A stretch of 37,686 nt of DNA, from the NCBI GenBank assembly GCA_045650505.1, contig JAZRRE010000017.1, forward strand, positions 1 through 37,686, in the 5' to 3' direction. The notes under the pieces were generated by a model. The model was not told where the DNA came from and made no database searches. It saw only the letters and a list, made by a program, of their open reading frames with translations. Of the stretch, positions 21,666 through 30,271 are shown piece after piece; within the stretch, counting starts at the first letter, position 1; each line of letters starts with the position of its first letter. Source of the stretch: RGIG1681 sp045650505 (GTDB taxonomy: Bacteria; Bacillota; Clostridia; Christensenellales; UBA1242). The position numbers were made by a program, and so were the translations under genes.

Positions 21666-21694
21666 AGTTTATCATATAAAACTATGTTTGTCAA
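21666..21694 (-). promoter_or_regulatory. rpsU promoter
   Basis: The minus strand has TTGACA (21689-21694), a 17-nt spacer and TAAACT (21666-21671), 35 nt before the ATG. The -35 box is perfect. Confidence 0.8.
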
Positions 21695-21916
21695 TAAATA
21701 AAAACCGAAATTTTGTGTAAAATTTTTAATTATTATAGAATTTTTGATGTCAAATTTATTTTAAAAAATAATAAACAAATAGTGTATTTTTATAATAAAT
21801 AACACCTTAAAATGTATAAATAAATTTATTTTGATTAAATTTATACAATTTAGTAACTCTAGTTCTCAATTTATTTAAATTGTATTTTTAGCACTAAATA
21901 TTGTAAATTTTTACAT
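21695..21916. other. AT-rich gap with no gene seen
   Basis: These 222 bases between the rpsU promoter and the end of mtaB hold no plausible gene. Weak AT-only inverted repeats occur, for example TGTAAA/TTTACA at 21902-21915, but no clear terminator for mtaB. I see nothing else I can support. Confidence 0.5.
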
Positions 21917-23167
21917 TTAGACTGTTTCGGCGTTTGCTCCGTCTTCAAATGCTTTAGTAAGCTTAACATTGAGTTTTGTGTTTGGTTCGAGAGGTGTATT
22001 TGACTCAATATAGCACAAAATGAAGTTTTTGGTATGTGCTAAATAGTAGCCGTTCTTTTGATTTTCAATGATGACTTCTTGAATTGAACCAATATTTTTA
22101 TTAATAAATTCAAGTTGCATTTCTTTTGCTTGAGCTGTCATTTTTTGTACGCGTTCAGCAACATTTGTTGCAATGTTTTTAAACCCTGCAGCAACAGTTC
22201 CATCCCTTTTTGAGTATGGGAAAATGTGCATTTCGCTAAAATTAACAGCTTTTGCAAATTCAAGTGATTCAATAAAGTCATCTTCTGTTTCTGTTGGAAA
22301 ACCGATGATGATATCGGTTGTGATTCCGGCCATAGGAAAATACTTTCTAATGAGGTTAACTTTGTCTAAATATTCTTCTTTGGTATAATGTCTGTTCATA
22401 CTTTTAAGGGTGTTGTTTGAACCACTTTGCAAACTTAAATGAAAGTGTGGACAAAAATTTTCAAAGCTTGAAAGTTCAGTTAAAAATTTGTCAGTGATAA
22501 CATTAACTTCAAGTGAACTGAATCTAAATCTTGAAGGACTATTTTTAAATAGTCTTGCAATTTCAATCAAGCCATCACTTCCCTTAATATCTTTTCCATA
22601 AGCAGAAAGATTGATTCCTGTAACAACAATTTCACTTGCTTCTTTTTCAAGCTTGCGAACTTGTTTTTCAACATCAGCAAGTGGGAAACTTTTTTCTCTT
22701 CCACGAAGATAAGGAATCAAGCAATATGTGCAAAAATTGTTGCAACCATTTTGAACCCAAAGGTCAGCACGTGTTTTTGTTGTTACCCTTGATTCAAGTG
22801 ATTGTTTTTTGTTATTTTTAAAGTCAGGGTCATTATTTTCAATTGCTTGAACTAAACTTTCTTTGTTTGTGTTTCCAACAACACATTTAACATAATCACC
22901 CTTTTTAAATTTATCAGGATTATTTTCAGATGAGCAGCCGCAAATATAAATTTCTGCTTTTTCATTAAGTTTTAAGAGTTTAGCCATAATGTTTCGTGAT
23001 TTTCTTTCAGCTTCATTTGTAACAGCGCAGGTATTGATAATATAAATATCTGCTGGCACAAGCCCCATTGAAACGCTATAACCATCTTCGTAAAGTTTTT
23101 CTGCAATGGTTTCACTTTCAACTTGGTTAACTTTGCAGCCAAGTGTGATTATTGAAATAGATTTCAT
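21917..23167 (-). CDS. mtaB: tRNA t6A37 C2-methylthiotransferase MtaB
   Basis: MtaB is a radical-SAM methylthiotransferase that converts t6A37 to ms2t6A37 in ANN-decoding tRNAs. The 416-residue product has three regions. The N-terminal MTTase domain has SIITLGCKVNQVES (cluster Cys11) with NTCAVT and CGC. The radical-SAM domain has CNNFCTYCLIPYLRG, and a C-terminal TRAM domain follows. LGCKVNQ with CAVT separates the MtaB group from MiaB. I chose the ATG at 23167 because AGGAG lies just upstream; the longer ORF would extend 16 codons into rsmE. It is 8 nt downstream of rsmE, so the pair is co-transcribed. Confidence 0.93.
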   Translation of the reverse strand: MKSISIITLGCKVNQVESETIAEKLYEDGYSVSMGLVPADIYIINTCAVTNEAERKSRNIMAKLLKLNEKAEIYICGCSSENNPDKFKKGDYVKCVVGNTNKESLVQAIENNDPDFKNNKKQSLESRVTTKTRADLWVQNGCNNFCTYCLIPYLRGREKSFPLADVEKQVRKLEKEASEIVVTGINLSAYGKDIKGSDGLIEIARLFKNSPSRFRFSSLEVNVITDKFLTELSSFENFCPHFHLSLQSGSNNTLKSMNRHYTKEEYLDKVNLIRKYFPMAGITTDIIIGFPTETEDDFIESLEFAKAVNFSEMHIFPYSKRDGTVAAGFKNIATNVAERVQKMTAQAKEMQLEFINKNIGSIQEVIIENQKNGYYLAHTKNFILCYIESNTPLEPNTKLNVKLTKAFEDGANAETV

Positions 23168-23175
23168 AATTTCTC

Positions 23176-23910
23176 CTAAATAGTTTCTAACATTTGCATA
23201 ATAACGCCAGCGCAAACAATTGATGCTGTTTCAGTGCGAAGAATACGGTTTCCTAGTGACACAATTTTTGCACCACTTTCTTCAAGAAGTTTGATTTCAT
23301 CTTCAGCAAATCCACCTTCTGCACCAATCATTATTGCAACATTTTTTAGTTTATCTTTATTTGCAAGCAAATCTTTTGCAAGTGTGTTGCCATCTTTATT
23401 TTCATAAGCAACATAAAATGCGTCAAAGTCTTTAATATTTTCGGCAACTTGTTTTATTGAATAAATGCCAGTTGTTTTAGTTATGCTTGCTCTGCCACAT
23501 TGTTTAGCGGCAGAAACTGCAATGCTATCCATTCTTTCTTGCTTATGTGTATTTGCTTTCACATCACAAAATTTGCTATCAAAGAGTGCAAGTTCACTTG
23601 CACCAATTTCGGTTATTTTTTGCATAATTAAACTTAATTTATCACCTTTTGCAAGTGCTTGATAAACTGTGAGTTTTATGGTTGGTTCATTACTAGATTC
23701 TTGTGATTCAACAATATCAATTTCAGCTTGTTTTTTTGAAATTGATTTTACAATTCCAAAATAAAAAACACCATCACCATTAAAAACACAAATTCTTTCA
23801 CCAATTCTTGAACGCATAACATTTGTTAAATGGTGAAATTCATCACCTTCAAGTGTGATTGTTGAGTTAACATTTAATTTATTATTATAAAAATATCTTT
23901 TTTCTTTCAT
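23176..23910 (-). CDS. rsmE: 16S rRNA m3U1498 methyltransferase RsmE
   Basis: RsmE is a SPOUT-class methyltransferase that modifies U1498 near the decoding site of 16S rRNA. The 244-residue product has an N-terminal PUA-like domain with EGDEFHHLTNVMRSRIGERI. A C-terminal knotted SPOUT domain carries MIGAEGGFAEDEI and SLGNRILRTETA. I chose the ATG at 23910 because the conserved N terminus begins there; the 76 upstream codons run through the promoter and the dnaJ terminator. No Shine-Dalgarno site is present. TATAAT ends 6 nt before the ATG, so a leaderless transcript is predicted. The B. subtilis order dnaJ-prmA-rsmE-mtaB is kept except for the loss of prmA. Confidence 0.94.
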   Translation of the reverse strand: MKEKRYFYNNKLNVNSTITLEGDEFHHLTNVMRSRIGERICVFNGDGVFYFGIVKSISKKQAEIDIVESQESSNEPTIKLTVYQALAKGDKLSLIMQKITEIGASELALFDSKFCDVKANTHKQERMDSIAVSAAKQCGRASITKTTGIYSIKQVAENIKDFDAFYVAYENKDGNTLAKDLLANKDKLKNVAIMIGAEGGFAEDEIKLLEESGAKIVSLGNRILRTETASIVCAGVIMQMLETI

Positions 23911-23916
23911 AATGAG

Positions 23917-23945
23917 ATTATAATACAAATTATTAAAAAGGTCAA
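23917..23945 (-). promoter_or_regulatory. rsmE-mtaB promoter, predicted leaderless start
   Basis: The minus strand has TTGACC (23940-23945), a 17-nt spacer and TATAAT (23917-23922), then CTCATT and the ATG. Transcription should begin at or beside the A of the start codon. Confidence 0.7.
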
Positions 23946-23951
23946 TTTTTC

Positions 23952-23985
23952 TATAAAAAAAGCATTTACAATTGTGTAAATGCTT
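23952..23985 (-). terminator. Terminator of the hrcA-grpE-dnaK-dnaJ operon
   Basis: AAGCATTTACA (23960-23970) pairs with TGTAAATGCTT (23975-23985) around a 4-nt loop, followed by a T run on the minus strand. It lies 8 nt past the dnaJ stop. Confidence 0.9.
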
Positions 23986-23992
23986 AAATATT

Positions 23993-25138
23993 TTATAATT
24001 TATCGTTAAACGCTTTCTTTTTAGCATATTGATTTTTAGATATGCTTTTTTCAAGGTCTTGAAGAATTTGTTTTTCTTTCTTATCAAGAGATTTTGGCAT
24101 TTCAATTGTAATTTTTGCAAAAAGGTCACCATAAGCATTTTTGTTTAAAATCTTTGTACCTTTACCTTTCACAGTTAAAATAGTTCCTGTTTGTGTGAGT
24201 TCTGGAATAGTGAGTTCTAAAGTTTCATCAATTCCAGGAATTTTCACTTTGGCACCAAGGAGTGCTTCGGTAAATGAAATTGGAACATCAACATAAACAT
24301 CATAACCTTCTCTTTTTAAGAGTTTGTGGTTTTCAACTTGAATTAAAATTTGCATATCACCAGCAGGCCCACCATTTCTTCCGGCTTCGCCTTGACCACG
24401 AAGTGTTAAAACTTGGTCATTTGCAATACCACCAGGAATGTTGATTTCAATGTTTCTATTTTCACGAGTAATACCATTGCCGTTGCAGTGAGAACATTTT
24501 TCTTTAATCTTCTTTCCTGTTCCACGACAATCAGGGCAAACACTTTCAGAAACAACTTGACCAAAAGGAGTGTTTTGTGCTTGACGAACAGTTCCGGTTC
24601 CTGAACATTTTGAGCAAGTTGTGAAATCTGTTCCATTTTTGGCACCTGAACCTTTACAATGTGGACAAGTTTCAGAACGGTTTAAATTGATGTTTTTCTT
24701 AACACCGAATGCTGCTTCAACAAATGATAATTTCATTTTTACTTGAATGTCTGCACCTTGAGCTTGTGCATTTGCACGCCTTGAACTTCTTGAACCACCA
24801 AAAGCACCACCGAAAATATTGCTAAAAATATCGCCAAAGTCGCCAAAGTCTGCACCACCAAAGCCGCCAAATCCAGAGCCGAATCCCCCACCGCCAAAAC
24901 CACCGAATCCTTGTGGACCATTTTCATCACCATAAGAATCATAGTTTTGTTTTTTTGTTTTATCTGAAAGCACACCATAAGCTTGATTGACTTCTTTAAG
25001 TTTTTCAGCAGCTTCTGCGTTTCCTGGATTTAAATCAGGGTGATATTTTTTGGCTAAATTTCTATATGCTTTTTTAATCTCATCATCTGAAGCATTTTTA
25101 TTTACACCAAGAATGTCATAATAATTTTTATTTGCCAT
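23993..25138 (-). CDS. dnaJ: Chaperone protein DnaJ (Hsp40)
   Basis: DnaJ delivers unfolded clients to DnaK and stimulates its ATPase. The 381-residue product is a full type I member. The J domain has YHPD (HPD at 33-35). The Gly/Phe-rich region is unusually rich in GGFG repeats. Four zinc-binding CxxCxGxG-type repeats follow (CPHCKGSG, CSKCSGTG, CPDCRGTG, CSHCNGNG), then the C-terminal substrate domains. AAGGA precedes the ATG. It is the last gene of the hrcA-grpE-dnaK-dnaJ operon and is followed by a strong terminator. Confidence 0.98.
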   Translation of the reverse strand: MANKNYYDILGVNKNASDDEIKKAYRNLAKKYHPDLNPGNAEAAEKLKEVNQAYGVLSDKTKKQNYDSYGDENGPQGFGGFGGGGFGSGFGGFGGADFGDFGDIFSNIFGGAFGGSRSSRRANAQAQGADIQVKMKLSFVEAAFGVKKNINLNRSETCPHCKGSGAKNGTDFTTCSKCSGTGTVRQAQNTPFGQVVSESVCPDCRGTGKKIKEKCSHCNGNGITRENRNIEINIPGGIANDQVLTLRGQGEAGRNGGPAGDMQILIQVENHKLLKREGYDVYVDVPISFTEALLGAKVKIPGIDETLELTIPELTQTGTILTVKGKGTKILNKNAYGDLFAKITIEMPKSLDKKEKQILQDLEKSISKNQYAKKKAFNDKL

Positions 25139-25244
25139 ATTTTCCTTTTCAAAAACTATCAGTCAGCACTAATTTTCAAGCACTGACTGATGTTAAAAAA
25201 TCGCAATTTTATTTATTTTTAATTGAAATTATTGAATAATTCTA

Positions 25245-27077
25245 TTATTTTGTTGTGAAATCACTAAAATTATTTGGGTCTGTTGAACCAGCATTATCAG
25301 CATTTCCATCTGTGCCTGCACCAGCATTTGCACCAGCGTTAGCATAAAGTTTTGAGAAAATTTCGTTTGAAACTTTTGAAAGTTCTTCAAGCTTTGTTTT
25401 AAGTGTTTCTGCATCAGTTGCTGATTTGTAAACTTCTTTTGCAGCTTCAACTTCAGTGTTGAGTTTGGTTTTGTCTTCTTCAGAAATCTTATCACCGCTT
25501 TCACGAAGAACTTTTTCAATACCCATAATAAGTTGGTCTAAACTGTTTTTAGCATCAACAACTTCTTTTCTCTTTTTATCTTCTTCAGCATACATTTCAG
25601 CTTCTTTGATAGCTTTGTCAATGTCTGCATCTGAAAGATTTGAAGATGCCGTGATTGTGATATCTTGTTCTTTTCCTGTTCCTAAATCTTTTGCAGATAC
25701 TTTAACAATACCATTTGCATCGATATCAAATTTAACTTCAATTTGTGGAACACCACGTGGTGCAGGTGGAATGCCTGTAAGTTCAAATCTGCCAAGTGTT
25801 TTGTTGTCTGCGGCAAATTCTCTTTCGCCTTGAAGAACGTGAATGTCAACGCCTGGTTGATTGTCAGCAGCAGTTGAGAATACTTGAGTTTTTGTTGTTG
25901 GGATTGTTGTGTTCTTTTCAATAAGTTTTGTGAACACTCCACCCATTGTTTCAATTCCAAGAGAAAGTGGAGTTACATCAAGAAGAAGCACATCTTTAAC
26001 ATCACCAGCAAGAACGCCGCCTTGAATAGCAGCACCAACAGCAACACATTCGTCTGGATTGATTCCTGTGAAAGGTTGTTTGCCGATATATTCTTGAACT
26101 TTTGAAATAACCATAGGGATTCTTGTTGAACCACCAACCATAATGATTTTTGCAACATCACTAACTGAAAGTTTGCTGTCAGCAAGTGCTTTTTTAGTAA
26201 GTGAAATTGTTTCATTAATCATATCTTCAATCATACTTTCAAATTTAGCACGAGTAATGTTAATTTCTAAATGTTTAGGTCCTGTTGCATCTGCAGAAAT
26301 GAATGGAAGTGAAACTGTGCTTTGAGTCATTGAAGAAAGTTCAATCTTTGTTTTTTCAGCAGATTCTTTAAGTCTTTGCATAGCCATTTTGTCTTTAGAA
26401 AGGTCAATGCCATCACTCTTTTTGAATTCATCGATTAAATAGTTCATAATAACTTCATCAAAGTTATCACCACCAAGTTTTGTGTTTCCACCTGTTGCAA
26501 GAACTTGGAAAACACCATCAGCAATTTCAAGAACAGAAATATCAAATGTTCCACCACCAAGGTCATAAACTAAAATCTTTTGACCATCTTGGTCTTGAAC
26601 TTTGTCAAGTCCATAAGCAAGGGCTGCTGCTGTTGGTTCGTTGATGATTCTTTTAACATCAAGACCAGCAATTTTACCAGCATCTTTTGTTGCTTGTCTT
26701 TGAGCATCATTGAAATACGCAGGAACAGTGATAACTGCTTCTGTAACTTTTTCACCTAAATATTTTTCAGCATCATTTTTAAGTTTTGTGAGTATCATTG
26801 CTGAAATTTCAGGTGGAGTGTATTTTTTGCCACTAGCTTCAACAGATGTGTTTTCACCCATTTTGCTTTTGATTGAACGGATTGTGTTTTCTGGATTAGC
26901 GACTGCTTGACGTTTTGCAATTTGTCCAACAAGTCTTTCTCCATCTTTAGCAAAGCCAACAACTGATGGAGTTGTTCTGCTGCCTTCTGCATTTGTAATA
27001 ACTGTTGGTTCACCACCTTCCATAATTGCTACGCAAGAGTTGGTTGTACCAAGGTCAATACCAATAATTTTTGCCAT
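25245..27077 (-). CDS. dnaK: Chaperone protein DnaK (Hsp70)
   Basis: DnaK is the ATP-driven Hsp70 that binds hydrophobic stretches of unfolded proteins. The 610-residue product begins MAKIIGIDLGTTNSCVAIME. It has VYDLGGGTFDIS and MVGGSTRIPMV in the ATPase domain, LLDVTPLSLGIET at the interdomain linker, and a helical lid. The tail is an Asn/Gly/Ala-rich stretch (NAGANAGAGTDGNADNAG) ending NNFSDFTTK. It lacks the common acidic end of the VVDAEFEEV type seen in many Firmicute DnaKs. The ribosome site AAAGGGG is about 12 nt from the ATG, a long spacing. A 108-nt gap with a small hairpin separates it from grpE. Confidence 0.98.
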   Translation of the reverse strand: MAKIIGIDLGTTNSCVAIMEGGEPTVITNAEGSRTTPSVVGFAKDGERLVGQIAKRQAVANPENTIRSIKSKMGENTSVEASGKKYTPPEISAMILTKLKNDAEKYLGEKVTEAVITVPAYFNDAQRQATKDAGKIAGLDVKRIINEPTAAALAYGLDKVQDQDGQKILVYDLGGGTFDISVLEIADGVFQVLATGGNTKLGGDNFDEVIMNYLIDEFKKSDGIDLSKDKMAMQRLKESAEKTKIELSSMTQSTVSLPFISADATGPKHLEINITRAKFESMIEDMINETISLTKKALADSKLSVSDVAKIIMVGGSTRIPMVISKVQEYIGKQPFTGINPDECVAVGAAIQGGVLAGDVKDVLLLDVTPLSLGIETMGGVFTKLIEKNTTIPTTKTQVFSTAADNQPGVDIHVLQGEREFAADNKTLGRFELTGIPPAPRGVPQIEVKFDIDANGIVKVSAKDLGTGKEQDITITASSNLSDADIDKAIKEAEMYAEEDKKRKEVVDAKNSLDQLIMGIEKVLRESGDKISEEDKTKLNTEVEAAKEVYKSATDAETLKTKLEELSKVSNEIFSKLYANAGANAGAGTDGNADNAGSTDPNNFSDFTTK

Positions 27078-27132
27078 AATAATTTATTTCCCCTTTTTAT
27101 ATAAATTTTAATTGTTAATAATTAAATGGTTT

Positions 27133-27148
27133 GGTGGTCAAATCCACC
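27133..27148 (-). other. Small hairpin between grpE and dnaK
   Basis: GGTGG (27133-27137) and CCACC (27144-27148) enclose a 6-nt loop in the 108-nt grpE-dnaK gap. No T tract follows on the minus strand, so it is not a terminator. It could mark an mRNA processing or stability element that sets dnaK dosage relative to hrcA-grpE. Confidence 0.35.
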
Positions 27149-27185
27149 TGTTAGCTCAAAGATTAGATATATATTGTTTATAAGA

Positions 27186-27797
27186 TTATTTCTTATAAAC
27201 GCTTACAGTTGCAGGTCTAATAACTTTTTTAGATTCTGCAAACATATAGCCTTTTTGATATACTGCTGAAATCTTGCCATCAAGAGTTTCATCTTCAGTT
27301 TCTTCAGCAGTTATGCAGTTGTGATATTCAGGATTAAGCTCATCACCTTTGTTTGTTTTTATTTCTTGAACACCTATATCTGCAAGAGCAGAAACTAGTG
27401 ATGAATAAATCATTGAAAACCCTTTAATGATTTCAGCATCAGTAATATGTGCCATTGCTTGGTCGAAATTATCAATAACGGGAAGAATTTTCTTTGCAAC
27501 ATTTTCATTTGCGTGTTCAACTGCCTCAACTTCAATGTTTTTGTTGCGTTCTTTATATCTTTCAAAATCTTTCTTGTTATCTTCTGCTTGTGTTTTGTAA
27601 TAAGAAGCAGTTGAAAGATATTGACTAGCAAGTTTTTTGTTTTCTTCAACCTGTTTTTCTAAAAGTTCAATTTTAGCTTCAAGTTCTTTGCATTTGCCTT
27701 TGTGATGTTCGTGAGATTCGTTTGAATGATTTTTGCATTCTTTATTTTCTTCACATTCAGCATTTTCTTTTGAGTACTTTTTATCTTCTTTACTCAT
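27186..27797 (-). CDS. grpE: Nucleotide exchange factor GrpE
   Basis: GrpE releases ADP from DnaK. The product is about 203 residues. It has an N-terminal acidic region, a long coiled coil (about 35-90, KELEAKIELLEKQVEENKKL), and the C-terminal beta domain. The family signature appears in IKGFSMIYSSLVSALADIGV and in the tail VYQKGYMF then KVIRPATVSVYK. The N-terminal tail is unusual: it is rich in Cys and His (CEENKECKNHSNESHEHH, then KGKC), which might bind metal. Two adjacent ATGs are possible. I chose 27797 because its spacing from AAGGAG is better than that of 27800. The start overlaps the end of hrcA, so translation is coupled. Confidence 0.95.
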   Translation of the reverse strand: MSKEDKKYSKENAECEENKECKNHSNESHEHHKGKCKELEAKIELLEKQVEENKKLASQYLSTASYYKTQAEDNKKDFERYKERNKNIEVEAVEHANENVAKKILPVIDNFDQAMAHITDAEIIKGFSMIYSSLVSALADIGVQEIKTNKGDELNPEYHNCITAEETEDETLDGKISAVYQKGYMFAESKKVIRPATVSVYKK

Positions 27798-28827
27798 CAT
27801 AATCTCCTTCTGTGTTTAGTGTGTTTTCAATAGTTTCAGCAACTTCTTTTAAAACTGAAACAGCTTTTGAGTAATCCATACGCATTGGTCCAACAACGCC
27901 GGCTGTAATTTTTGTTCCATCATTAATATTACAAGTGATTTTAATAACTGAACAATCTTCAAGACCGGTGTCATCACTTCCAACATTTATTGAAACTTCA
28001 ACATCATCACTATTGTCAAATATAGGGATAAGTGATTCGTGGTTTTCAAATATTGAAACAGCTTTTTTAAATTTTTCAATATCATTAAACTCTGAATATT
28101 CCATAAGCTTATCTTTTCCAGCTATGCTCAAATTGTTAGAAATATTGTTGCCTTCAGCTGAAATAATATCAAGAACCCTATCAAAAACTGTTTTATATTT
28201 AGTTAACTCTTTTGTGACAACCTTGTTTCTAAATTCACGATTTTTAATCAGTGACAAAGGTTTGCCAATAAAGAGTTCTTTCAAAATATCACTAGCAGAT
28301 TTAAGATCTTCTTCATTATTTGTTCCAAGATATGTGAGTTCGTTTATAACATTTTCATTTGTAACAACTACAACAAGTTGGGTGTTTGGGCTAACAGGAT
28401 AAAGTTTGATATCTTTAATAACTGCCCTGTTAGATGGCCCTGAATAAACAATTGAGGTATAGTTTGTTGCCTTTGAAATTGTTTTTGCAGAACGTTCAAT
28501 AATATCTCTAATACTCACAAGTTTGTTGGCGAAATTTGATTGAATTGTTTCTTTTTCACGAGTTGAGAGTTTCTTTTCACGCATAAGTTCAGAGATGTAT
28601 TTTTCATAACCTTCTTTGGTTGGAACTCTGCCTGATGAAGTGTGAAGATGTGTAAGGTATCCCATTTCTTCAAGTGCATTAAGTTCATTTCGGATTGTTG
28701 CAGAACTTAACTTTGGCAAATATTCTTCTTGAAGTTGTTTGCTTGAAACAGCTTCAGCTTTTTTGCTCTTAACATTGGTTTCAATGACAGCACTTAAAAT
28801 TTTCTTCTTTCTATCACTTAAATCCAT
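27790..28827 (-). CDS. hrcA: Heat-inducible transcription repressor HrcA
   Basis: HrcA represses class I heat-shock genes by binding CIRCE; its activity depends on GroEL. The 345-residue product has the N-terminal winged helix (LSDRKKKILSAVIETNVK, then SKQLQEEYLPKLSSATIRNELNALEEMGYLTHLHTSSGRVPT). The middle domain follows, and the C-terminal region includes VVGPMRMDYSKAVSVLKEVAETI. It is the first gene of the hrcA-grpE-dnaK-dnaJ operon and therefore autoregulated through the CIRCE at 28881-28907. A GAGGT site precedes the ATG. Confidence 0.97.
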   Translation of the reverse strand: MDLSDRKKKILSAVIETNVKSKKAEAVSSKQLQEEYLPKLSSATIRNELNALEEMGYLTHLHTSSGRVPTKEGYEKYISELMREKKLSTREKETIQSNFANKLVSIRDIIERSAKTISKATNYTSIVYSGPSNRAVIKDIKLYPVSPNTQLVVVVTNENVINELTYLGTNNEEDLKSASDILKELFIGKPLSLIKNREFRNKVVTKELTKYKTVFDRVLDIISAEGNNISNNLSIAGKDKLMEYSEFNDIEKFKKAVSIFENHESLIPIFDNSDDVEVSINVGSDDTGLEDCSVIKITCNINDGTKITAGVVGPMRMDYSKAVSVLKEVAETIENTLNTEGDYDE

Positions 28828-28880
28828 ATTTCTACCTCATTTGTAATTATACACAAAAACAATAAAAAATATTCAAGTTT

Positions 28881-28907
28881 TTAGCAATCTTTTTATTTGA
28901 GTGCTAA
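28881..28907 (-). promoter_or_regulatory. CIRCE operator of the dnaK operon
   Basis: TTAGCAATC - 9 nt - GAGTGCTAA matches the CIRCE consensus TTAGCACTC-N9-GAGTGCTAA with one mismatch in the left arm. It lies just downstream of the hrcA -10 box, the usual position for HrcA repression. It is the only CIRCE I see in the window. Confidence 0.93.
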
Positions 28908-28915
28908 CACTGTAT

Positions 28916-28944
28916 ATAATATTACTGCTAATAAAAAAAGTCAA
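28916..28944 (-). promoter_or_regulatory. hrcA operon promoter
   Basis: The minus strand has TTGACT (28939-28944), a 17-nt spacer and TATTAT (28916-28921), directly followed by CIRCE. A weaker second TATAAT (28846-28851) lies downstream of CIRCE, with TTGAAT 19 nt further up; if active it would escape direct promoter blocking. Confidence 0.75.
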
Positions 28945-28969
28945 CAATTTGTGTCAACTTTTTTAACAA

Positions 28970-29002
28970 AAATAAAAACCTCAAGTATTATGCTTGAGGT
29001 TT
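28970..29002 (-). terminator. hemW terminator
   Basis: AAACCTCAAG (28976-28985) pairs with CTTGAGGTTT (28993-29002) around a 7-nt loop, followed by a T-rich run on the minus strand. It lies 11 nt past the hemW stop. Confidence 0.88.
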
Positions 29003-29012
29003 GAGTAAATTT

Positions 29013-30203
29013 TTAAGAAACAAGTTCTAAAACAACAGCGTTTAGAACTAGAAAGCCTCTATCAGTACAAATTAAATGGTTATCTTTTGTTAAAATCAAG
29101 AAACCTTCTTTAATAAGTTTTGTGATTTTAGTTTTACGTTTAGCAAGGAAATTTTCATTAAATTCATCTTTATATGCTTCAAGGTCTAATCCTTCAGCTG
29201 TTCGAAGAGAAAGCATAATAGCTTCTTCCTTTTTTTCATCATCGGTAAGAGTTTTTGAAACACTAACAGGTTCTAGACCTTTATTTTCAATATAGTTTGC
29301 ATATTGTGCAATATTTTCAGTGTTTGCAAATCTTGTGCCATCAATATATGAGTGTGCAGCAAGACCAACACCAAGATAATCTTTTCTTTTCCAATAAATT
29401 TTATTATGGAAAGATTCAAAAGTTGGTTTTGCAAAGTTTGAAAATTCGTATCTTTTATAACCATTATCTTCAAGAACACTATAAATATAGTTATACATAG
29501 AAATAACAAGGTCTTCACTCGGAAGTCCAACAGAACCATTGTCAACAAGTTTTTTAAGAGGTGTTCCATTTTCAACTGAAAGCATATAAGCTGAAATATG
29601 AGGAATCTCAAGTTTTAAAAGAAGCGCAAGCGTTTCTTTAACATCTTGAAGTTTTTGACCAGGATAACCAATAATAATATCGGTGCTGATATTTCTTACG
29701 CCAAAGTCACGAATAATGCTGATTGCTTTTTGATAATCTTCAGCTGTGTGTGTTCTACCCATTTCTTTCAAAACTTTTTGAGAAATTGATTGAAGACCAA
29801 TACTGAATCTATTAACACCAGATAAAATGTATTCACGAATTTTATTTTTATCAACAGAATTAGGATTAATTTCAATGGTGATTTCTGCGGAGTTTTTAAC
29901 TGCAAAGTTTTTATATATGCAAGAAAGTAAATCGCGAATGTAATAATAGTCTAATGAAGATGGAGTTCCCCCACCAATATAAATGCTTGAAACTGTGTAA
30001 AATGAACGATATTTAGAGGCTTGCATTTTAATTTCAGTTACTAAATCTTCAAAATATCTTTTTTTATCATCTTCAGTTGCCTTCATTGAAACAAATGAAC
30101 AATATTTGCATTTTGAAGAACAGAAAGGAATGTGAACATAAATGCTCAAACTTCTTTTTGCTGAATTTTCATCAAGACTCAATCCAAATTCACTGATAGA
30201 CAT
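29013..30203 (-). CDS. hemW: HemW family radical-SAM protein (HemN-like heme chaperone)
   Basis: HemW is a HemN-like radical-SAM protein; characterised members bind and deliver heme and lack coproporphyrinogen oxidase activity. The 396-residue product has IYVHIPFCSSKCKYCSF with the cluster cysteines 28, 32 and 35. IGGGTPSSL, STDIIIGYPGQ, the HemW-type EFSNFAKP segment and a C-terminal winged helix (LEAYKDEF ... LICTDRGFLVLNAV) follow. No extra Cys follows the CxxxCxxC, unlike HemN. I chose the ATG at 30203, which has AAGGAG; the longer ORF would run 15 codons into the promoter. It follows lepA as in B. subtilis. Confidence 0.92.
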   Translation of the reverse strand: MSISEFGLSLDENSAKRSLSIYVHIPFCSSKCKYCSFVSMKATEDDKKRYFEDLVTEIKMQASKYRSFYTVSSIYIGGGTPSSLDYYYIRDLLSCIYKNFAVKNSAEITIEINPNSVDKNKIREYILSGVNRFSIGLQSISQKVLKEMGRTHTAEDYQKAISIIRDFGVRNISTDIIIGYPGQKLQDVKETLALLLKLEIPHISAYMLSVENGTPLKKLVDNGSVGLPSEDLVISMYNYIYSVLEDNGYKRYEFSNFAKPTFESFHNKIYWKRKDYLGVGLAAHSYIDGTRFANTENIAQYANYIENKGLEPVSVSKTLTDDEKKEEAIMLSLRTAEGLDLEAYKDEFNENFLAKRKTKITKLIKEGFLILTKDNHLICTDRGFLVLNAVVLELVS

Positions 30204-30226
30204 ATTTATTCTCCTTAAACAAATAG

Positions 30227-30255
30227 ATTGTATAATGAAACAAGTCATTTGTCAA
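30227..30255 (-). promoter_or_regulatory. hemW promoter
   Basis: The minus strand has TTGACA (30250-30255), a 17-nt spacer and TACAAT (30227-30232), 23 nt before the ATG. Confidence 0.75.
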
Positions 30256-30271
30256 TTTTAAAATTTTTATT

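Noticed and set aside
23911..24138. N-terminal extension of RsmE by 76 codons
   Set aside because: It covers the dnaJ terminator, the end of dnaJ and the rsmE promoter, and is low-complexity Lys-rich sequence unlike RsmE.
27133..27148. Second CIRCE before dnaK
   Set aside because: The hairpin GGTGG/CCACC has no similarity to TTAGCACTC-N9-GAGTGCTAA.
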